From contig CAIOLM010000027.1 of NCBI GenBank assembly GCA_903859205.1, positions 1 to 64,000 on the forward strand: a stretch of DNA of 64,000 nucleotides, given 5' to 3'. The notes below the pieces were generated by a model. It ran no database searches. It worked only from the letters and a program-made list of their open reading frames with translations, and was not told where the DNA came from. Shown here one piece after another: positions 1-10,905 of this stretch (positions within the stretch are counted from its first letter, which is position 1; the number at the start of each line of letters is the position of its first letter). Origin of the DNA: an uncultured Microbacteriaceae bacterium. Its GTDB lineage: Bacteria; Actinomycetota; Actinomycetes; Actinomycetales; Microbacteriaceae. Position numbers and translations under genes: made by a program.

Positions 1-1179
1 AATTGTCTGTTGAACCCAACGCTCGGGCTTTTCACCACGGATGCGAAACAGTGGCCCGCTGGGAGCGTTCTCAACCGTGATGGTGAAATCAACGGGATTG
101 ACTGACTTGGGTCGAAGAACGATGCGCGTGGGCGTCTCAGCTTCGGCCTTTGCCGCTGCCGCACGAGCTTCTTCAACAACTTCAGCAAGCGCGTAAGACA
201 GCTGTCGAAGCCCGTCATGGCTCACCGCAGAGATTTCAAAGACGCGATAGCCCATCTTTTCGAACTCAGGCTTGACCATTTCGGCAAGATCGCGCGCGTC
301 GGGCACGTCGACCTTGTTCAGGGCAATCATGGCCGGTCGTTCAAGCAGTGGAACCTGACCCTGAGGAACGGGGTACGCAGCCAATTCAGCCTGCAAAAGC
401 TTCAGATCGGTGAGGGGGTCGCGGCCAGGCTCCAGGGTGGCGCAGTCAATCACGTGGAGAAGAGCGGAACAGCGCTCGACGTGACGCAGAAAGTCGAGGC
501 CAAGGCCCTTGCCTTCGCTTGCCCCTTCGATGAGACCGGGAACATCGGCAATCGTGTATCGGATCTCGCCGGCCTGAACGACACCCAAGTTGGGGTGGAG
601 AGTCGTAAACGGGTAGTCAGCAATCTTGGGACGTGCCGCCGAGAGGGCGGCAATCAATGAAGACTTGCCCGCCGAAGGAAAGCCAACGAGTGCAACGTCG
701 GCAACTGTCTTGAGCTCGAGGATGGCATCGCCCTGCCAGCCTTCGGTCCCCAGCAGGGCAAAACCGGGCGCCTTGCGCTTGGACGAGGCCAGAGCGTTGT
801 TTCCGAGGCCACCCATGCCGCCCTGTGCGACGACAATCGACATGCCGGCCACATTGAGGTCTACAAGCTCGCGACCAAACTCGTCCTTGACAACCGTGCC
901 CACGGGCACAGCAAGCTCAAGTGTTGCTCCGGTGGAGCCGTTTCGATAGTCACCCATGCCATCGCCACCGTGCTCGGCGGTTTGGTGGGGGTGACGGTGA
1001 TGGCCGAGCAGTGTCGTTACTTGGGGGTCTGCGACCAAGACGATGTCACCACCGTTACCACCAGCTCCGCCATCGGGACCGGCGAGTGGCTTGAACTTCT
1101 CACGGCGGATAGAAGCACAACCGTCGCCGCCATTTCCGGCACGCAGATGAAGCGTGACGGTGTCAACGAATGTAGCCAT
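1..1179 (-). CDS. obg: GTPase Obg/CgtA, C-terminus cut by window edge
   Basis: Ribosome-associated GTPase involved in late 50S subunit assembly. Translating the minus strand from the ATG at 1179 gives 393 residues still open at the window edge. The first ~158 residues are the glycine-rich Obg fold (begins [20 protein letters not shown]). The G domain follows, with Walker [10 protein letters not shown] at about 166-174, switch/G3 DVPG and G4 NKVD. The last visible residues belong to the C-terminal OCT region. A strong GGAGG precedes the start. It lies directly downstream of rpmA and rplU, the classic rplU-rpmA-obg order, so co-transcription with the two L-proteins is expected. Only the extreme C-terminus is missing. 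Confidence 0.95.
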   Translation of the reverse strand, partial: MATFVDTVTLHLRAGNGGDGCASIRREKFKPLAGPDGGAGGNGGDIVLVADPQVTTLLGHHRHPHQTAEHGGDGMGDYRNGSTGATLELAVPVGTVVKDEFGRELVDLNVAGMSIVVAQGGMGGLGNNALASSKRKAPGFALLGTEGWQGDAILELKTVADVALVGFPSAGKSSLIAALSAARPKIADYPFTTLHPNLGVVQAGEIRYTIADVPGLIEGASEGKGLGLDFLRHVERCSALLHVIDCATLEPGRDPLTDLKLLQAELAAYPVPQGQVPLLERPAMIALNKVDVPDARDLAEMVKPEFEKMGYRVFEISAVSHDGLRQLSYALAEVVEEARAAAAKAEAETPTRIVLRPKSVNPVDFTITVENAPSGPLFRIRGEKPERWVQQTI

Positions 1180-1271
1180 GTTCCCCTCCTTCGAGAATTT
1201 CTAAGCGAGCTTCGAGATGAAAAGCAAAAAGGCGAGCCATGGCTCGCCCCGTTGCAGGTAAATCGTTGGTG

Positions 1272-1523
1272 TTAGCCAGCGACTATGTTGACGACCTTGC
1301 GGCCACCCTTCGTGCCGAACTCAACCGAACCAGCGGCAAGAGCGAACAGAGTGTCGTCGCCACCACGGCCGACGTTGACGCCGGGGTGGAAGTGGGTTCC
1401 GCGCTGGCGAACGAGGATCTCGCCTGCGCCAACCTTCTGACCACCAAAGCGCTTTACGCCGAGGCGCTGTGCGTTCGAGTCACGACCGTTACGAGTGGAA
1501 CTCGCACCCTTTTTGTGTGCCAT
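1272..1523 (-). CDS. rpmA: 50S ribosomal protein L27
   Basis: Ribosomal protein bL27, whose N-terminal tail reaches the peptidyl transferase centre. It has 83 residues, the normal length, and starts [16 protein letters not shown], the direct MAHKK form without the cleavable N-terminal extension seen in Firmicutes. The core GGGDDTLFA-like segment appears as [17 protein letters not shown] Shine-Dalgarno lies about 6 nt before the ATG. It sits 18 nt after rplU and 92 nt before obg on the same strand. Confidence 0.97.
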   Translation of the reverse strand: MAHKKGASSTRNGRDSNAQRLGVKRFGGQKVGAGEILVRQRGTHFHPGVNVGRGGDDTLFALAAGSVEFGTKGGRKVVNIVAG

Positions 1524-1541
1524 GTCTTCTTCTCCTCGGCC

Positions 1542-1850
1542 TTACTTAATTCCGGTGACCTTGACGCGGGTAAGCTCCTGGCGGTGTCCCTGACGGCGCT
1601 TGTATCCGGTCTTGTTCTTGTAGTGCTGGATAACGATCTTTGGGCCACGGAGGTCTTCAAGGACCTCAGCGGTCACGGTGACCTTGGCCAGCGACGCTGC
1701 GTCAGAGGTGATCTTGTCACCGTCGACGAGCAAAACTGCGGGAAGAGTGATGTTGCCAGACTTGTCAGCCTGAACACGGTCCATCGTGACGATGGTTCCG
1801 ACCTCGACCTTTTCTTGGCGGCCACCGGAGCGCACTACTGCGTAAACCAC
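1542..1850 (-). CDS. rplU: 50S ribosomal protein L21
   Basis: Ribosomal protein bL21, a 23S rRNA-binding protein of the large subunit. It has 102 residues, full length, starts with GTG ([15 protein letters not shown]) and ends in the conserved basic [12 protein letters not shown] region. It is the first gene of the rplU-rpmA-obg group. The 140-bp gap to rne upstream shows no convincing gene and probably holds the promoter or L21 leader. Confidence 0.97.
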   Translation of the reverse strand: MVYAVVRSGGRQEKVEVGTIVTMDRVQADKSGNITLPAVLLVDGDKITSDAASLAKVTVTAEVLEDLRGPKIVIQHYKNKTGYKRRQGHRQELTRVKVTGIK

Positions 1851-1990
1851 TTCTCGTACCTAACTTCGTTGATGATGTGCGCCTGTCTGGCGCTGATGTG
1901 TGTTGCTCTCGCAACAAAACCTGCGTGCATTTCTTTGCCGAAGCAAATGGCGCACCAAAGGTCAAGAATAGCCTGAGATTTGGCCTACGG

Positions 1991-4222
1991 TCAAACCGAG
2001 CGGCCGCGCCCCTTGCCCTGTCCCGGAGACTTAGGTTCTGGCAGTGCTCCGAGCACCTCCCCCAAGAGAATTTCGGTGTCTTGAGTACTCACTCGACGCG
2101 ATGTTCTCCGCGGCTTTACCGGAATGTCTAGAATTTCAATCACCTCGGGCGCCTCATCCCCTTCTGTTTCAACAACTTCAGCTGAAGTCGCCTCGACAAC
2201 CTCAATCTCAGCGCTTTCAACGCCGGATTCGTCATCGTGATGGTTGTGAATTGTGCTCGCGGCAATCTTGGCGAGGGCGCTTGCTGCACCTTCTGGAATC
2301 ACGTGCGGTTCAACCACGGGGGCAGCAGCCTGACGCGACTTGCGACGCCCGCTCGACTTCTCTCCAGCAGGTGACTGAGGTCCGTTGGCCGATTTGCGAG
2401 TGACAGGCTCGTGGAACACCACAACACCGCGACCAGCGCAGATGTCACAGGGCTCACTAAATGTTTCGAGAAGGCCGAGTCCGACCTTCTTGCGTGTCAT
2501 CTGAACCAGACCGAGCGAGGTGACCTCAGCCACCTGGTGCTTTGTTCGATCGCGGCTCAGGCACTCCACCAAACGTCGGTGCACCAAATCGCGGTTGCTC
2601 TCGAGCACCATGTCAATGAAGTCGACCACGATGATTCCGCCGATGTCACGCAGGCGAAGCTGGCGCACGACTTCTTCGGCGGCTTCGAGATTGTTCTTGG
2701 TCACGGTCTCTTCGAGGTTTCCTCCGGAGCCAACAAACTTTCCGGTGTTGACGTCAACGACAGTCATTGCTTCGGTGCGGTCGATAACGAGCGAACCACC
2801 TGAAGGTAGCCACACCTTGCGGTCGAGCGCCTTCTCGATCTGCTCGGTAACACGGTATTCCGCAAAAGCGTCAGTGCCCTTGGGGTGCACAGCAATGCGT
2901 TCGAGAAGCTCCGGTGCAACCTGCTTTAGGTAGCCGGTGATTGTCGCATGCGCCGCCTCGCCATCGATGACCATCTTCTGGAAGTCTTCGTTGAACACGT
3001 CGCGAACGATCTTGATGAGCAAGTCAGGCTCGCTGTGCAGCACGGCAGGAGCGGCGCCACTGGCAACCTTCTCCTGAATGCTGTTCCACTGCGCCGTGAG
3101 TCGGTTGACGTCAACCGTCAGCTGCTCTTCGGTGGCACCCTCTGCGGCGGTACGAACGATGACGCCAACACCCTCGGGCAGAACCTCTTTGAGGATCTTC
3201 TTCAGGCGCGAGCGCTCGTTTTCGGGAAGCTTGCGACTAATCCCGTTCATCGAGCCGTTGGGCACGACGACGAGGTAGCGGCCAGGAAGCGAAACCTGGC
3301 TGGTGAGTCGAGCACCCTTTTGGCCCACAGGGTCCTTTGTGACCTGCACGAGAACCTTGTCGCCGGGCTTGAGAGCCAGCTCGATGCGGCGGGGCTGGTT
3401 GCCGGTCTCGACGGAATCCCAATCGACCTCACCCGAATAGAGCACGGCGTTGCGGCCGCGCCCGATGTCGACGAATGCCGCCTCCATCGAAGGCAAAACG
3501 TTTTGAACTTTACCCAGGTAAACATTGCCAATGAGGCTGGCCTCGGATGAGCGGGCTACATAGTGTTCAACGAGAACGTTGTCCTCGAGAACACCGATCT
3601 GAACACGGTCATCCTTTTCACGAACGACCATGGTGCGGTCAACCGCCTCGCGGCGAGCAAGGAATTCGCTCTCGGTTACAACCGTGCGGCGACGACCTGC
3701 ATCGCGGCCATCGCGGCGGCGCTGCTTCTTAGCCTCGAGTCGGGTCGAACCCTTGATGCGCTGAGGCTCGGTGATCAGCTCTTGCTCACGAGGCGCGCGT
3801 GAGCCGCCATCTTCGCGCTCGCCGCGACGGCGACTGCGTGAGCGAGTTCGCGATGAGGAACCTTCTCCGTCTTCGTCGCGGTCGTCAGAGTCAGAGTTCT
3901 CACTGCGATCGTTGCGATCGTTTCGGTCGTTGCGCCCGCGGCGGGGAGCACGGTCCTCGAAACCATCATCAAAGCGATCACCGCGGTCACGCGCTCGACG
4001 CTCAGCAATGGGCGGGAGCGGCGGAGCAAAAAAGATGAGGTCCGTGACCTCTTCGGCGCTCAGTGTCGGGAACACGACCAGCTCAGGGGAGGTTTCGACA
4101 AGCTCAACCACCTCAAGCGAGTCAGCTAGCGCGACATCCGTCGCCTCAGCGACTACTTCAGGTTTGTACGCTTTCTCTGGATTCGGTTCCAGAAACAGCG
4201 TGTTTTCAAATTCATTCACCAT
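1991..4222 (-). CDS. rne: ribonuclease E/G
   Basis: Endoribonuclease of the RNase E/G family, which initiates mRNA decay and rRNA processing. From the ATG at 4222 (MVNEFENTLF) it has 743 residues. An in-frame ATG at 4267 would add 15 residues; the GGGAAG ahead of 4222 is the better ribosome site. Order: acidic N-terminal tail, a low-complexity Arg/Asp/Ser stretch (roughly 100-150), an S1 domain (IGNVYLGKVQNVLPSMEAAF), the DNase-I-like catalytic core with the metal-binding DFIDM motif, the zinc-link segment CDICAGRG, and a disordered acidic/basic tail. A TTTCGACAAGCTC palindromic repeat lies inside the N-terminal coding part (see 4092-4110), where it is read as VVELVETS. Confidence 0.93.
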   Translation of the reverse strand: MVNEFENTLFLEPNPEKAYKPEVVAEATDVALADSLEVVELVETSPELVVFPTLSAEEVTDLIFFAPPLPPIAERRARDRGDRFDDGFEDRAPRRGRNDRNDRNDRSENSDSDDRDEDGEGSSSRTRSRSRRRGEREDGGSRAPREQELITEPQRIKGSTRLEAKKQRRRDGRDAGRRRTVVTESEFLARREAVDRTMVVREKDDRVQIGVLEDNVLVEHYVARSSEASLIGNVYLGKVQNVLPSMEAAFVDIGRGRNAVLYSGEVDWDSVETGNQPRRIELALKPGDKVLVQVTKDPVGQKGARLTSQVSLPGRYLVVVPNGSMNGISRKLPENERSRLKKILKEVLPEGVGVIVRTAAEGATEEQLTVDVNRLTAQWNSIQEKVASGAAPAVLHSEPDLLIKIVRDVFNEDFQKMVIDGEAAHATITGYLKQVAPELLERIAVHPKGTDAFAEYRVTEQIEKALDRKVWLPSGGSLVIDRTEAMTVVDVNTGKFVGSGGNLEETVTKNNLEAAEEVVRQLRLRDIGGIIVVDFIDMVLESNRDLVHRRLVECLSRDRTKHQVAEVTSLGLVQMTRKKVGLGLLETFSEPCDICAGRGVVVFHEPVTRKSANGPQSPAGEKSSGRRKSRQAAAPVVEPHVIPEGAASALAKIAASTIHNHHDDESGVESAEIEVVEATSAEVVETEGDEAPEVIEILDIPVKPRRTSRRVSTQDTEILLGEVLGALPEPKSPGQGKGRGRSV
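4092..4110. repeat. short palindromic repeat inside rne
   Basis: GGTTTCGACAAGCTCAACC, imperfectly palindromic. It is the same unit as the copy at 17193-17211 and resembles the one at 35718-35729. Here it is read through as VVELVETS on the minus strand, within the poorly conserved N-terminal extension of RNase E. Confidence 0.7.
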
Positions 4223-4487
4223 GAGCGGTGTACTTCCCGCTCCGGTCAACAACCGCAGTGCGGCCATTGGCCGAAACTAAGCCTTGGGGCGATGCCTCCG
4301 AGGATGCCTCACCAAACTTTTTCGGTAGAGAACGGTGTTGTTCTCTCACCACATGTGAAAACCCGCGGGTATTCACTCACGCAAAACCACTGAGGTTTTA
4401 CAAAGTCTTCGTGCATTGTCGAAATGAATCGACGAACGCGTGTCTTTAGTATCGCACGAATGCCCCACGCCGTGAGCATGTTCAGCC

Positions 4488-5120
4488 GTGGTTCAGACTT
4501 TGACTGGAATAATGGCGAGCGTGACCCAGATAACTACTGAACGTAAGCCGGTTGGCATTTCACTACTCCTGATCATTTCTGGACTCGTGGGTCTTCTCGC
4601 CGCGTTCATGCTGACGTTTGAAAAGTTCCAGCTGCTGCTGCACCCTGGCACGACTGCATCCTGTGACTTCAGCATTGTGGTGCAGTGCGGAAAGAACCTC
4701 GCATCCTGGCAGGGCTCACTACTCGGGTTCCCCAACCCCATGATCGGCATGATGGCCTGGCCAGTGGTCATCACGACCGGCGTGGTCTTGCTTGCCGGCG
4801 GAACACTCGCTCGCTGGTACTGGCGTGCGCTCCACATCGGCGCCATGGGTGCCTTGGCCTTTGTCATCTGGCTTTTCATCGAAAGCGTCTTCAGTCTCGG
4901 AACGCTGTGCCCGTGGTGCATGGTGACTTGGGTGGCAACCATCGCGCTCGTCGTTGTGCTCAAAGGCTGGGCACTCAAACACGGCGTGTGGGGCACGAGC
5001 CAGTGGCTCACCAACGCGGGCACAAAACTACTGCAGTGGTCTCCCACGGTGATTCTGGGCATCCTGCTGATCGAAGCCGTCATCGCTCAACTGCGGCTTG
5101 ACTGGATTCACCACCTGTAA
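4488..5120 (+). CDS. vitamin K epoxide reductase (VKOR) family membrane protein
   Basis: Membrane thiol oxidoreductase of the bacterial VKOR family, which in actinobacteria replaces DsbB and reoxidises a DsbA-like periplasmic partner. It has 210 residues, or 202 from the ATG at 4512; neither start has a strong ribosome site. It contains about five hydrophobic segments, an outer loop with Cys in CDFSIVVQCGKN, and the active-site CxxC as CPWC in the fourth segment. The pair of loop cysteines and the CPWC motif are what define the family. No DsbA-like partner gene is adjacent. Transcription is divergent from rne across 220 bp. Confidence 0.88.
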   Translation: MVQTLTGIMASVTQITTERKPVGISLLLIISGLVGLLAAFMLTFEKFQLLLHPGTTASCDFSIVVQCGKNLASWQGSLLGFPNPMIGMMAWPVVITTGVVLLAGGTLARWYWRALHIGAMGALAFVIWLFIESVFSLGTLCPWCMVTWVATIALVVVLKGWALKHGVWGTSQWLTNAGTKLLQWSPTVILGILLIEAVIAQLRLDWIHHL

Positions 5121-5149
5121 CTTTCCAGGCGTTTAGTTGCGCTAGTTCG

Positions 5150-5569
5150 CTAGAACCAGAGAGCGAGTTCGCGCGAGCTTGACTCAGGCGAGTCGCTTCC
5201 GTGCACGAGGTTCTGCGCGACCTTGAGACCCCAGTCGCGGCCGAGGTCACCGCGAATCGTGCCGGGGGCAGCGGTTGTGGGGTCGGTGGTGCCCGCGAGT
5301 GAGCGGAATCCTTCGATGACACGATTGCCCTGCAGGCGAATCGCCACAATCGGACCAGAGAGCATGAACTCGACAAGCGGCTCGAAGAACGGTTTGCCCT
5401 GGTGTTCTTCGTAGTGTTGCTCGAGAAGCCCGCGATCCGCCTGAACCATCTTGAGGTCAACGATGACGTAACCCTTTGCCTCGATTCGACGCAGAATCTC
5501 ACCGGTGAGCTGACGAGCTACACCGTCGGGCTTGACGAGTACGAGGGTTTCTTCAACGGGAGTGCTCAC
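5150..5569 (-). CDS. ndk: nucleoside diphosphate kinase
   Basis: Transfers the gamma phosphate of ATP to nucleoside diphosphates through a phosphohistidine. It has 139 residues, full length. The active-site histidine lies in the conserved NLVHGSDSPES motif near the C-terminus, and the N-terminus has LVLVKPDGV. It starts with GTG at 5569, sharing one base with the stop of the upstream membrane protein gene. It is the last gene of the ileS-folC-DUF4233-ndk run, a common actinobacterial arrangement. Confidence 0.97.
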   Translation of the reverse strand: MSTPVEETLVLVKPDGVARQLTGEILRRIEAKGYVIVDLKMVQADRGLLEQHYEEHQGKPFFEPLVEFMLSGPIVAIRLQGNRVIEGFRSLAGTTDPTTAAPGTIRGDLGRDWGLKVAQNLVHGSDSPESSSRELALWF

Positions 5570-5946
5570 TACCGACCTTTTCTTTCAAGACGTGCACCGG
5601 CGACGATGGCGAATGTCCATGCCGCAACGAAAACGATTCCTACGAAAAACATAGCCCCCTGAATGAAGCCAGCCGCGATAACCACGGCTTGCAACACCCA
5701 TCCGACCACGATTCCGGCGCGGTAACGCAAGATGAGCACCGTCAGAATCATGACGAGGGCCAGCGACCACCCGCCGACCAGCGCCACTACCGGGGGCAGG
5801 TCTTTGAGGCCGAAAATGACCAGCGCCGCCAAGAAGATGACGATTGACTCAAAGCCGAGCACCACTGAGGTAAGCAGCTCTGTCACCGAACGCTGTCGAC
5901 GGATGCGCGGTGCACGTTCTGGCTTCCGCGCGCTCACTTCTTCCAT
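5569..5946 (-). CDS. DUF4233 family membrane protein
   Basis: Small membrane protein of 125 residues. A basic N-terminal tail (RKPERAPRIRRQRS) is followed by four hydrophobic segments at about 25-45, 50-70, 80-97 and 98-117. It matches in size and position the actinobacterial DUF4233 proteins that sit between folC and ndk; no biochemical role is established. Its start overlaps folC by 13 bp and its stop overlaps ndk by 1 bp, so translational coupling is likely. Confidence 0.8.
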   Translation of the reverse strand: MEEVSARKPERAPRIRRQRSVTELLTSVVLGFESIVIFLAALVIFGLKDLPPVVALVGGWSLALVMILTVLILRYRAGIVVGWVLQAVVIAAGFIQGAMFFVGIVFVAAWTFAIVAGARLERKGR

Positions 5947-7301
5947 CCTTTGGTTGCGGCTGCCTGAGCCATGACTTCGCCAACCAGAACAATGGAGCCG
6001 GCCACGAGCACCGCTCCCCTGTCGCTGTCGGCCACGCGGGCACGCGCTGCGGCAACAGCGACGGCACTGTCAGGAATGACCTCGACGTTTTCAGCGCCAA
6101 CGACGCCGCTGGCGATTCGAGCGAGCTCGGCCACATCGGTTGCGCGTGGTGAATCGACCGTCGTCACAATCACGCTCGTCACATGAGGCGCAATCTCGCG
6201 CAAGATACCCTCTGCGTCTTTATCGGCAAGCGCAGAGAACACCAGCACAACCTCGTCGAAGTTGAAGAAGCTACCGAGAGCATCGGCTAGCGCCCTGGCC
6301 CCGTGCGGGTTGTGCGCGGCGTCGACCAAAACAGAGGGGTGTTTGGCGACCAGCTGAAGCCGACCCGGTGACTCAACCGAGGCAAACGCCTCTGTGAGCA
6401 CCTCAGGATCAAGACTGATGCTGCTACCGCCCAAGAAGCTCTCGACCGCGGCGATTGCCAGTGCCGCGTTTTGCGCCTGGTGTTCGCCGTACAACCCCAG
6501 GAATATTTCGCTGTACTGGCCGGCGGTGCCCTTGATGCTGAGCATCTGCCCGCCAACGGCAACACTCGCGCTGAGCTGCACGTCGTTTCCGACGACAATC
6601 AATGTGGATTCAGTGAATTCCGCCGCCTCGGCCAACACGGCAGCAGCCTCGGGCGTCTGCGTAGCCGAGACGACGATGGCAGCGGGCTTGATGATTCCCG
6701 ACTTGGTGCGAGCAATCGCCTCGATCGTGTTTCCTAGGCGATCCGTGTGGTCGAGACCAATGGGCGTAAACACGGCGACAACAGCGTCGGCCACGTTCGT
6801 GGAGTCCCACTCGCCGCCAAGACCCACTTCGACGACCGCAACATCGACCGGGGCATCCGCAAAACTCGCGAAGGCAAGAATCGTAAGCACCTCGAAGTAG
6901 GTCAGGCGAGCTTCGCCCTTGGCCATGAGCTCGTTGTCGACCATGTCGACATATGGCTTGATGTCGAGCCAGTTTTCGAGCAATTTGTCGTTCGCGATGG
7001 GCTCGCCGTCGATCTGGATGCGCTCGTTGAAGGAAATGAGGTGCGGGCTGGTGAACAACCCGGTGCGCAACCCGTATGCCCGCAGAATCGATTCGATCAG
7101 ACGCGAGGTGCTGGTTTTGCCGTTGGTTCCAGCAATCTGAATGACCGGGTAGGAGCGATGCACATCTCCGAGGAGCTCAACCACTCGACGTGTCGGCTCG
7201 AGACGAGGTTGCGGAGCGCCCTCACCCAAGCGCTGCTCGAGCTCTTTGGTGACAAGCTCCGCCGCGCGGGCGTACTCGCGGTCCTCAGCAGAATCAGACA
7301 T
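5934..7301 (-). CDS. folC: bifunctional folylpolyglutamate synthase/dihydrofolate synthase
   Basis: Mur-ligase-type enzyme that adds glutamate to dihydropteroate or folate. It has 455 residues. The ATP-binding loop is [12 protein letters not shown] near residue 60. Further family marks are the [12 protein letters not shown] segment, [13 protein letters not shown], the GLDHTDRLG segment and the DAAHNPHGA motif. It starts 8 bp inside the end of ileS and overlaps the following DUF4233 gene, so it belongs to the T-box-controlled transcript. Confidence 0.95.
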   Translation of the reverse strand: MSDSAEDREYARAAELVTKELEQRLGEGAPQPRLEPTRRVVELLGDVHRSYPVIQIAGTNGKTSTSRLIESILRAYGLRTGLFTSPHLISFNERIQIDGEPIANDKLLENWLDIKPYVDMVDNELMAKGEARLTYFEVLTILAFASFADAPVDVAVVEVGLGGEWDSTNVADAVVAVFTPIGLDHTDRLGNTIEAIARTKSGIIKPAAIVVSATQTPEAAAVLAEAAEFTESTLIVVGNDVQLSASVAVGGQMLSIKGTAGQYSEIFLGLYGEHQAQNAALAIAAVESFLGGSSISLDPEVLTEAFASVESPGRLQLVAKHPSVLVDAAHNPHGARALADALGSFFNFDEVVLVFSALADKDAEGILREIAPHVTSVIVTTVDSPRATDVAELARIASGVVGAENVEVIPDSAVAVAAARARVADSDRGAVLVAGSIVLVGEVMAQAAATKGWKK

Positions 7302-10300
7302 TGACCACTCGATTCACTCGTGACACAGCCACCACAAAAGCTCCTGCATTGGCGTAAGCGCCGGCTGCAAAGTTCGCAAAGTGTTCGGGTGCAACCGCAG
7401 TGACCGAACCAATCCACTCGCTGGCCAGGTCTGCTTGGTGAGCTGCAAGATCGGAACGCGTTGATGGCGAGTGAATCACAAACGCAGTTGCCAGAGTTTC
7501 GTCGGCGATATCGACCTCGGTCACCGAGCGCACCGCGGCAGCATCTGCCTCGTCAAAGAAAACGATGACGAGGTTGATGCGATCGCTCACGTCGAACCCA
7601 GCCGACTTGCGGGTGTCTTGAATGGCGCGAATGAGGTCGCGCGAAAGACCCTCGGCTTCGAGCTCGGGCGTCGTCTGCGTATCGAGAAGAACGAATCCGC
7701 CGTTGCCCAGCAGGGTCAGAGCGCGCTGGGCACCGTCAGCCGCCGGAGCGGTCTCGAGCGTGAGTTCGAACTCGCCCTCAATAAGCTCAGTTCCGCCGGC
7801 TACGACTACGCCGTTGGACTCTGACCAATCGCCGGCCTTTGCGGCTTGGATGATGCGCTGAACGTCTTTGCCCAAACGCGGACCTGCCACACGAGCGTTT
7901 ACCGCGAGCTTCGAGGTGATGCCGTACTCGGCGGCGCTGGTGGTCACCTGCTCAACAAGTGAGACCGACTTCACGTTCAGCTCGTCACGCAAGATGTCAG
8001 AAAACGCTTCTAGGGCTGCCGCATCCGGTGTCACCACCGTCAGGTTCGCCAAAGGCAGGCGCACCCGAAGGCCGGTCTTCTTGCGCAGGGCAAGAGAGTT
8101 CGAGGTGATGTCTCGCACAGCGTCCATCGTCGACACCAGCGAGGCATCAACCGGGAAGGCCGCGGCGTCGGGCCAGTCGGTGAGGTGCACACTGCGGCCG
8201 CCGGTGAGACCCTGCCAAATGTTTTCGGTCAATAGTGGCAAGAGCGGTGCCGCCACGCGACACAGCGTCTCGAGCACGGTGTAAAGCGTGTCGAACGCCT
8301 CAGCACCGGCTTCGCCGCCAGTCCAGAAGCGGTCACGGCTGCGTCGCACGTACCAGTTGGTCAGCACGTCAGCGAATTCGCGCAGAGAGTTGGCCGCCAG
8401 CGTTGAGTCGAGGTCGTCAAGGTGCGCCTGCACGTCTCGAATAAGATCGCCCGTCTTTGCGAGCAGATAGCGGTCGAGAACGTTTGTCGAGTCGGTGCGC
8501 CAGGCTGCCTCGTAGTTGTCGGCGTTGGCGTAAATCGAAAAGAAGTAATAACTGTTCCAGAGCGGCAGCATGAGCTGACGAACACCCTCACGGATGCCTT
8601 CCTCGGTGACGATGAGATTGCCGCCGCGCAATACCGGGGAACTCATCAAGAACCAGCGCATCGCGTCAGAGCCGTCGCGGTTGAAGACCTCCGAAACATC
8701 GGGGTAGTTACGCAGCGACTTCGACATCTTCTGGCCGTCGTTGCCGAGGACGATTCCGTGGCTCACGACGTTTTTGAACGCCGGACGATCGAACAGCGCC
8801 GTCGAGAGAATATGCAGGGTGTAGAACCACCCACGGGTTTGACCGATGTACTCGACGATGAAGTCGGCCGGGCTGTGGCTGTCGAACCACTCCTGGTTCT
8901 CAAATGGGTAGTGCACCTGAGCGAACGGCATCGATCCCGAGTCGAACCACACGTCCAGCACATCGGTGATGCGACGCATCGTCGACTGGCCGGTGGGGTC
9001 GTCAGGGTTCGGGCGCGTCAGTTCGTCGATGAACGGGCGGTGCAGGTCGGTCGGTCTCACTCCGAAGTCTGCTTCAATCTCGTCGAGCGAGCCGTACACG
9101 TCGATGCGTGGGTAGTCGGGGTTGTCGCTCTTCCACACCGGAATGGGCGAGCCCCAGTATCGGTTGCGACTAATGGACCAGTCGCGAGCGCCGGCGACCC
9201 ACTTGCCAAACTGTCCGTCTTTGACGTTGTCGGGCACCCAGTTGATGTCTTGGTTGAGCGTCTCCATGCGGTCCCGGAAGTCAGTGACGCGAATGAACCA
9301 GCTCGAAACCGCCCGATAGATCAGCGGGGTGCGGCAGCGCCAGCAATGCGGGTAGCTGTGCTCATAGCTGGCCACGCGAAGCAGGCGACCCTGCTCGCGA
9401 AGGAGCTTGGTCAGCGGCTTGTTGGCATCGAACACCTGCAAGCCGGCGACATCGCCGAAGCGTGACAGGAACTTGCCGCCGTCATCCACCGAGAGCATCA
9501 CCGGGATGCCGGCCTCTTCACACACCTTTTGGTCATCTTCACCGTAGGCGGGTGCCAAGTGAACAACGCCGGTTCCGTCGGCTGCGGTGACATATTCCGC
9601 GGGAAGAATGCGCCAAGCGTTCTCGATGTAATCGGGCTCTTCGGCATAGAAATCCCAGAGGCGCTGGTACTCGACTCCGCCGAGCTCTGCGCCGGTGAAA
9701 GTCTTGCCAGCAGCTGCGTGCACCTCGGCAGCATCTGAGTATCCGAGGTCTTTGGCATAGTTGCCAGCCAGGTCGGTCGCGAGCAGGAAAGGGCCTTCAA
9801 GACCCTCAGCGGCTCCATGTGGCCCCGCAGGGTAGATGCCATAGGTGATCTGGGGCCCTACCGCGAGAGCAGCGTTGGTGGGCAGGGTCCACGGGGTGGT
9901 CGTCCATCCGAGTGCTTTGACACCCTCGAGACCCAACTGCGCCGCCTTGGCGCCCGTCAGCGGGAACGTGACCGTGACCGACTGGTCTTGACGCATCTTG
10001 TAAACGTCGTCGTCCATGCGGAGTTCGTGGTTCGACAGCGGAGTCTCGTCGTTCCAGCAGTAAGGCAGAACCCGGAAGCCCTCGTAGGCCAGACCCTTGT
10101 CATGAAGCCTCTTGAACGCCCAGATCACCGATTCCATGAACGAGATATCGAGCGTCTTGTAGTCGTTCTCGAAGTCGACCCAACGCGCTTGGCGAGTGAC
10201 GTAGTTCTCCCACTCCTGCGTGTAGGCAAGCACCGAATCGCGGGCAACGCGGTTGAACTCCGAGATCCCCATCTCTTCGATCTCGTCTTTTTTTGTGATG

Positions 10301-10656
10301 CCCAACTGGCGCATGGCCTCAAGCTCTGCCGGCAGACCGTGGGTATCCCAACCGAATCGACGTTCTACGCGCTTACCCCGCATGGTTTGGTAGCGCGGAA
10401 AAAGATCTTTGGCGTATCCGGTCAGCAAGTGACCATAGTGCGGCAAGCCGTTGGCAAAGGGCGGTCCGTCGTAGAAGACCCATTCGTCTGCACCCTGATC
10501 TGCGCGTTGAGCGATGGATGCGCGGAAGGTGTCATCTGCCTTCCAGAACGCGAGCGTCTGCTCCTCAAGCGCGGGGAACGACGGCGAAGGAACGATTTCG
10601 CCGAATGCGCCGGTTTTCGTGCCCGTCGAGGTTGTCGAGACTTTGGGATATGTCAC
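7294..10656 (-). CDS. ileS: isoleucyl-tRNA synthetase
   Basis: Class I aminoacyl-tRNA synthetase charging tRNA-Ile. It has 1120 residues, the long actinobacterial/eukaryote-like type, with a C-terminal extension but no bacterial zinc finger seen. The HIGH-equivalent is HYGH in [13 protein letters not shown], and the KMSKS loop is [12 protein letters not shown]. It starts with GTG at 10656 behind an AGGAG that can be masked by the upstream T-box (10659-10862). folC begins inside its last codons. Confidence 0.97.
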   Translation of the reverse strand: MTYPKVSTTSTGTKTGAFGEIVPSPSFPALEEQTLAFWKADDTFRASIAQRADQGADEWVFYDGPPFANGLPHYGHLLTGYAKDLFPRYQTMRGKRVERRFGWDTHGLPAELEAMRQLGITKKDEIEEMGISEFNRVARDSVLAYTQEWENYVTRQARWVDFENDYKTLDISFMESVIWAFKRLHDKGLAYEGFRVLPYCWNDETPLSNHELRMDDDVYKMRQDQSVTVTFPLTGAKAAQLGLEGVKALGWTTTPWTLPTNAALAVGPQITYGIYPAGPHGAAEGLEGPFLLATDLAGNYAKDLGYSDAAEVHAAAGKTFTGAELGGVEYQRLWDFYAEEPDYIENAWRILPAEYVTAADGTGVVHLAPAYGEDDQKVCEEAGIPVMLSVDDGGKFLSRFGDVAGLQVFDANKPLTKLLREQGRLLRVASYEHSYPHCWRCRTPLIYRAVSSWFIRVTDFRDRMETLNQDINWVPDNVKDGQFGKWVAGARDWSISRNRYWGSPIPVWKSDNPDYPRIDVYGSLDEIEADFGVRPTDLHRPFIDELTRPNPDDPTGQSTMRRITDVLDVWFDSGSMPFAQVHYPFENQEWFDSHSPADFIVEYIGQTRGWFYTLHILSTALFDRPAFKNVVSHGIVLGNDGQKMSKSLRNYPDVSEVFNRDGSDAMRWFLMSSPVLRGGNLIVTEEGIREGVRQLMLPLWNSYYFFSIYANADNYEAAWRTDSTNVLDRYLLAKTGDLIRDVQAHLDDLDSTLAANSLREFADVLTNWYVRRSRDRFWTGGEAGAEAFDTLYTVLETLCRVAAPLLPLLTENIWQGLTGGRSVHLTDWPDAAAFPVDASLVSTMDAVRDITSNSLALRKKTGLRVRLPLANLTVVTPDAAALEAFSDILRDELNVKSVSLVEQVTTSAAEYGITSKLAVNARVAGPRLGKDVQRIIQAAKAGDWSESNGVVVAGGTELIEGEFELTLETAPAADGAQRALTLLGNGGFVLLDTQTTPELEAEGLSRDLIRAIQDTRKSAGFDVSDRINLVIVFFDEADAAAVRSVTEVDIADETLATAFVIHSPSTRSDLAAHQADLASEWIGSVTAVAPEHFANFAAGAYANAGAFVVAVSRVNRVVNV

Positions 10657-10658
10657 TT

Positions 10659-10862
10659 GGATTCTCCTGAAACGAAGGATGCTGCATCTACTTCGCCAGG
10701 ACGCCGACCCGAGAATCTGCGCGGTACCACCTGAGCTTGCCCCGCTTGCGCGGGACCCCTTGTTCTTTGGCTGTGACGGGCCAGACCCGGCGAGTTCTAC
10801 TGAGGGCGAGCCCTGTTCTTCTCGCGACTCCCCGGTGATGGCCGGTTCAATGTCGTTGGCAC
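10659..10862 (-). promoter_or_regulatory. ileS T-box riboswitch, translational type
   Basis: The minus-strand leader of ileS carries the T-box core AGGTGGTACCGCG (around 10720-10732), which binds the NCCA end of uncharged tRNA. An isoleucine specifier ATC lies at 10837-10839 in the sequence GGCCATCACCGGGGAG, typical of the short stem I of actinobacterial ileS T-boxes. There is no terminator. Instead GATTCTC (10711-10717) is complementary to GAGAATC (10660-10666), which overlaps the AGGAG ribosome site. That fits control of translation initiation by tRNA-Ile charging. A minus-strand -10-like TAGACT lies at 10864-10869. Confidence 0.92.
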
Positions 10863-10893
10863 CAGTCTAGCCGAGCGCGTGCTCGCCTTTGGT

Positions 10894-10899
10894 TAGACT
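10894..10899 (+). promoter_or_regulatory. candidate leaderless -10 element of valS
   Basis: TAGACT ends 6 nt before the valS ATG, and no Shine-Dalgarno precedes that start. This spacing is what is expected of a leaderless actinobacterial transcript. A second TAGACT on the minus strand (10864-10869) would serve ileS, so the two divergent promoters would overlap back to back. No convincing -35 is visible for either. Confidence 0.5.
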
Positions 10900-10905
10900 T
10901 GGCTA

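Noticed and set aside
9817-10734. 305-codon open frame on the + strand across ileS and its T-box
   Set aside because: Shadow of ileS codon bias; the region is explained by the synthetase and the riboswitch.
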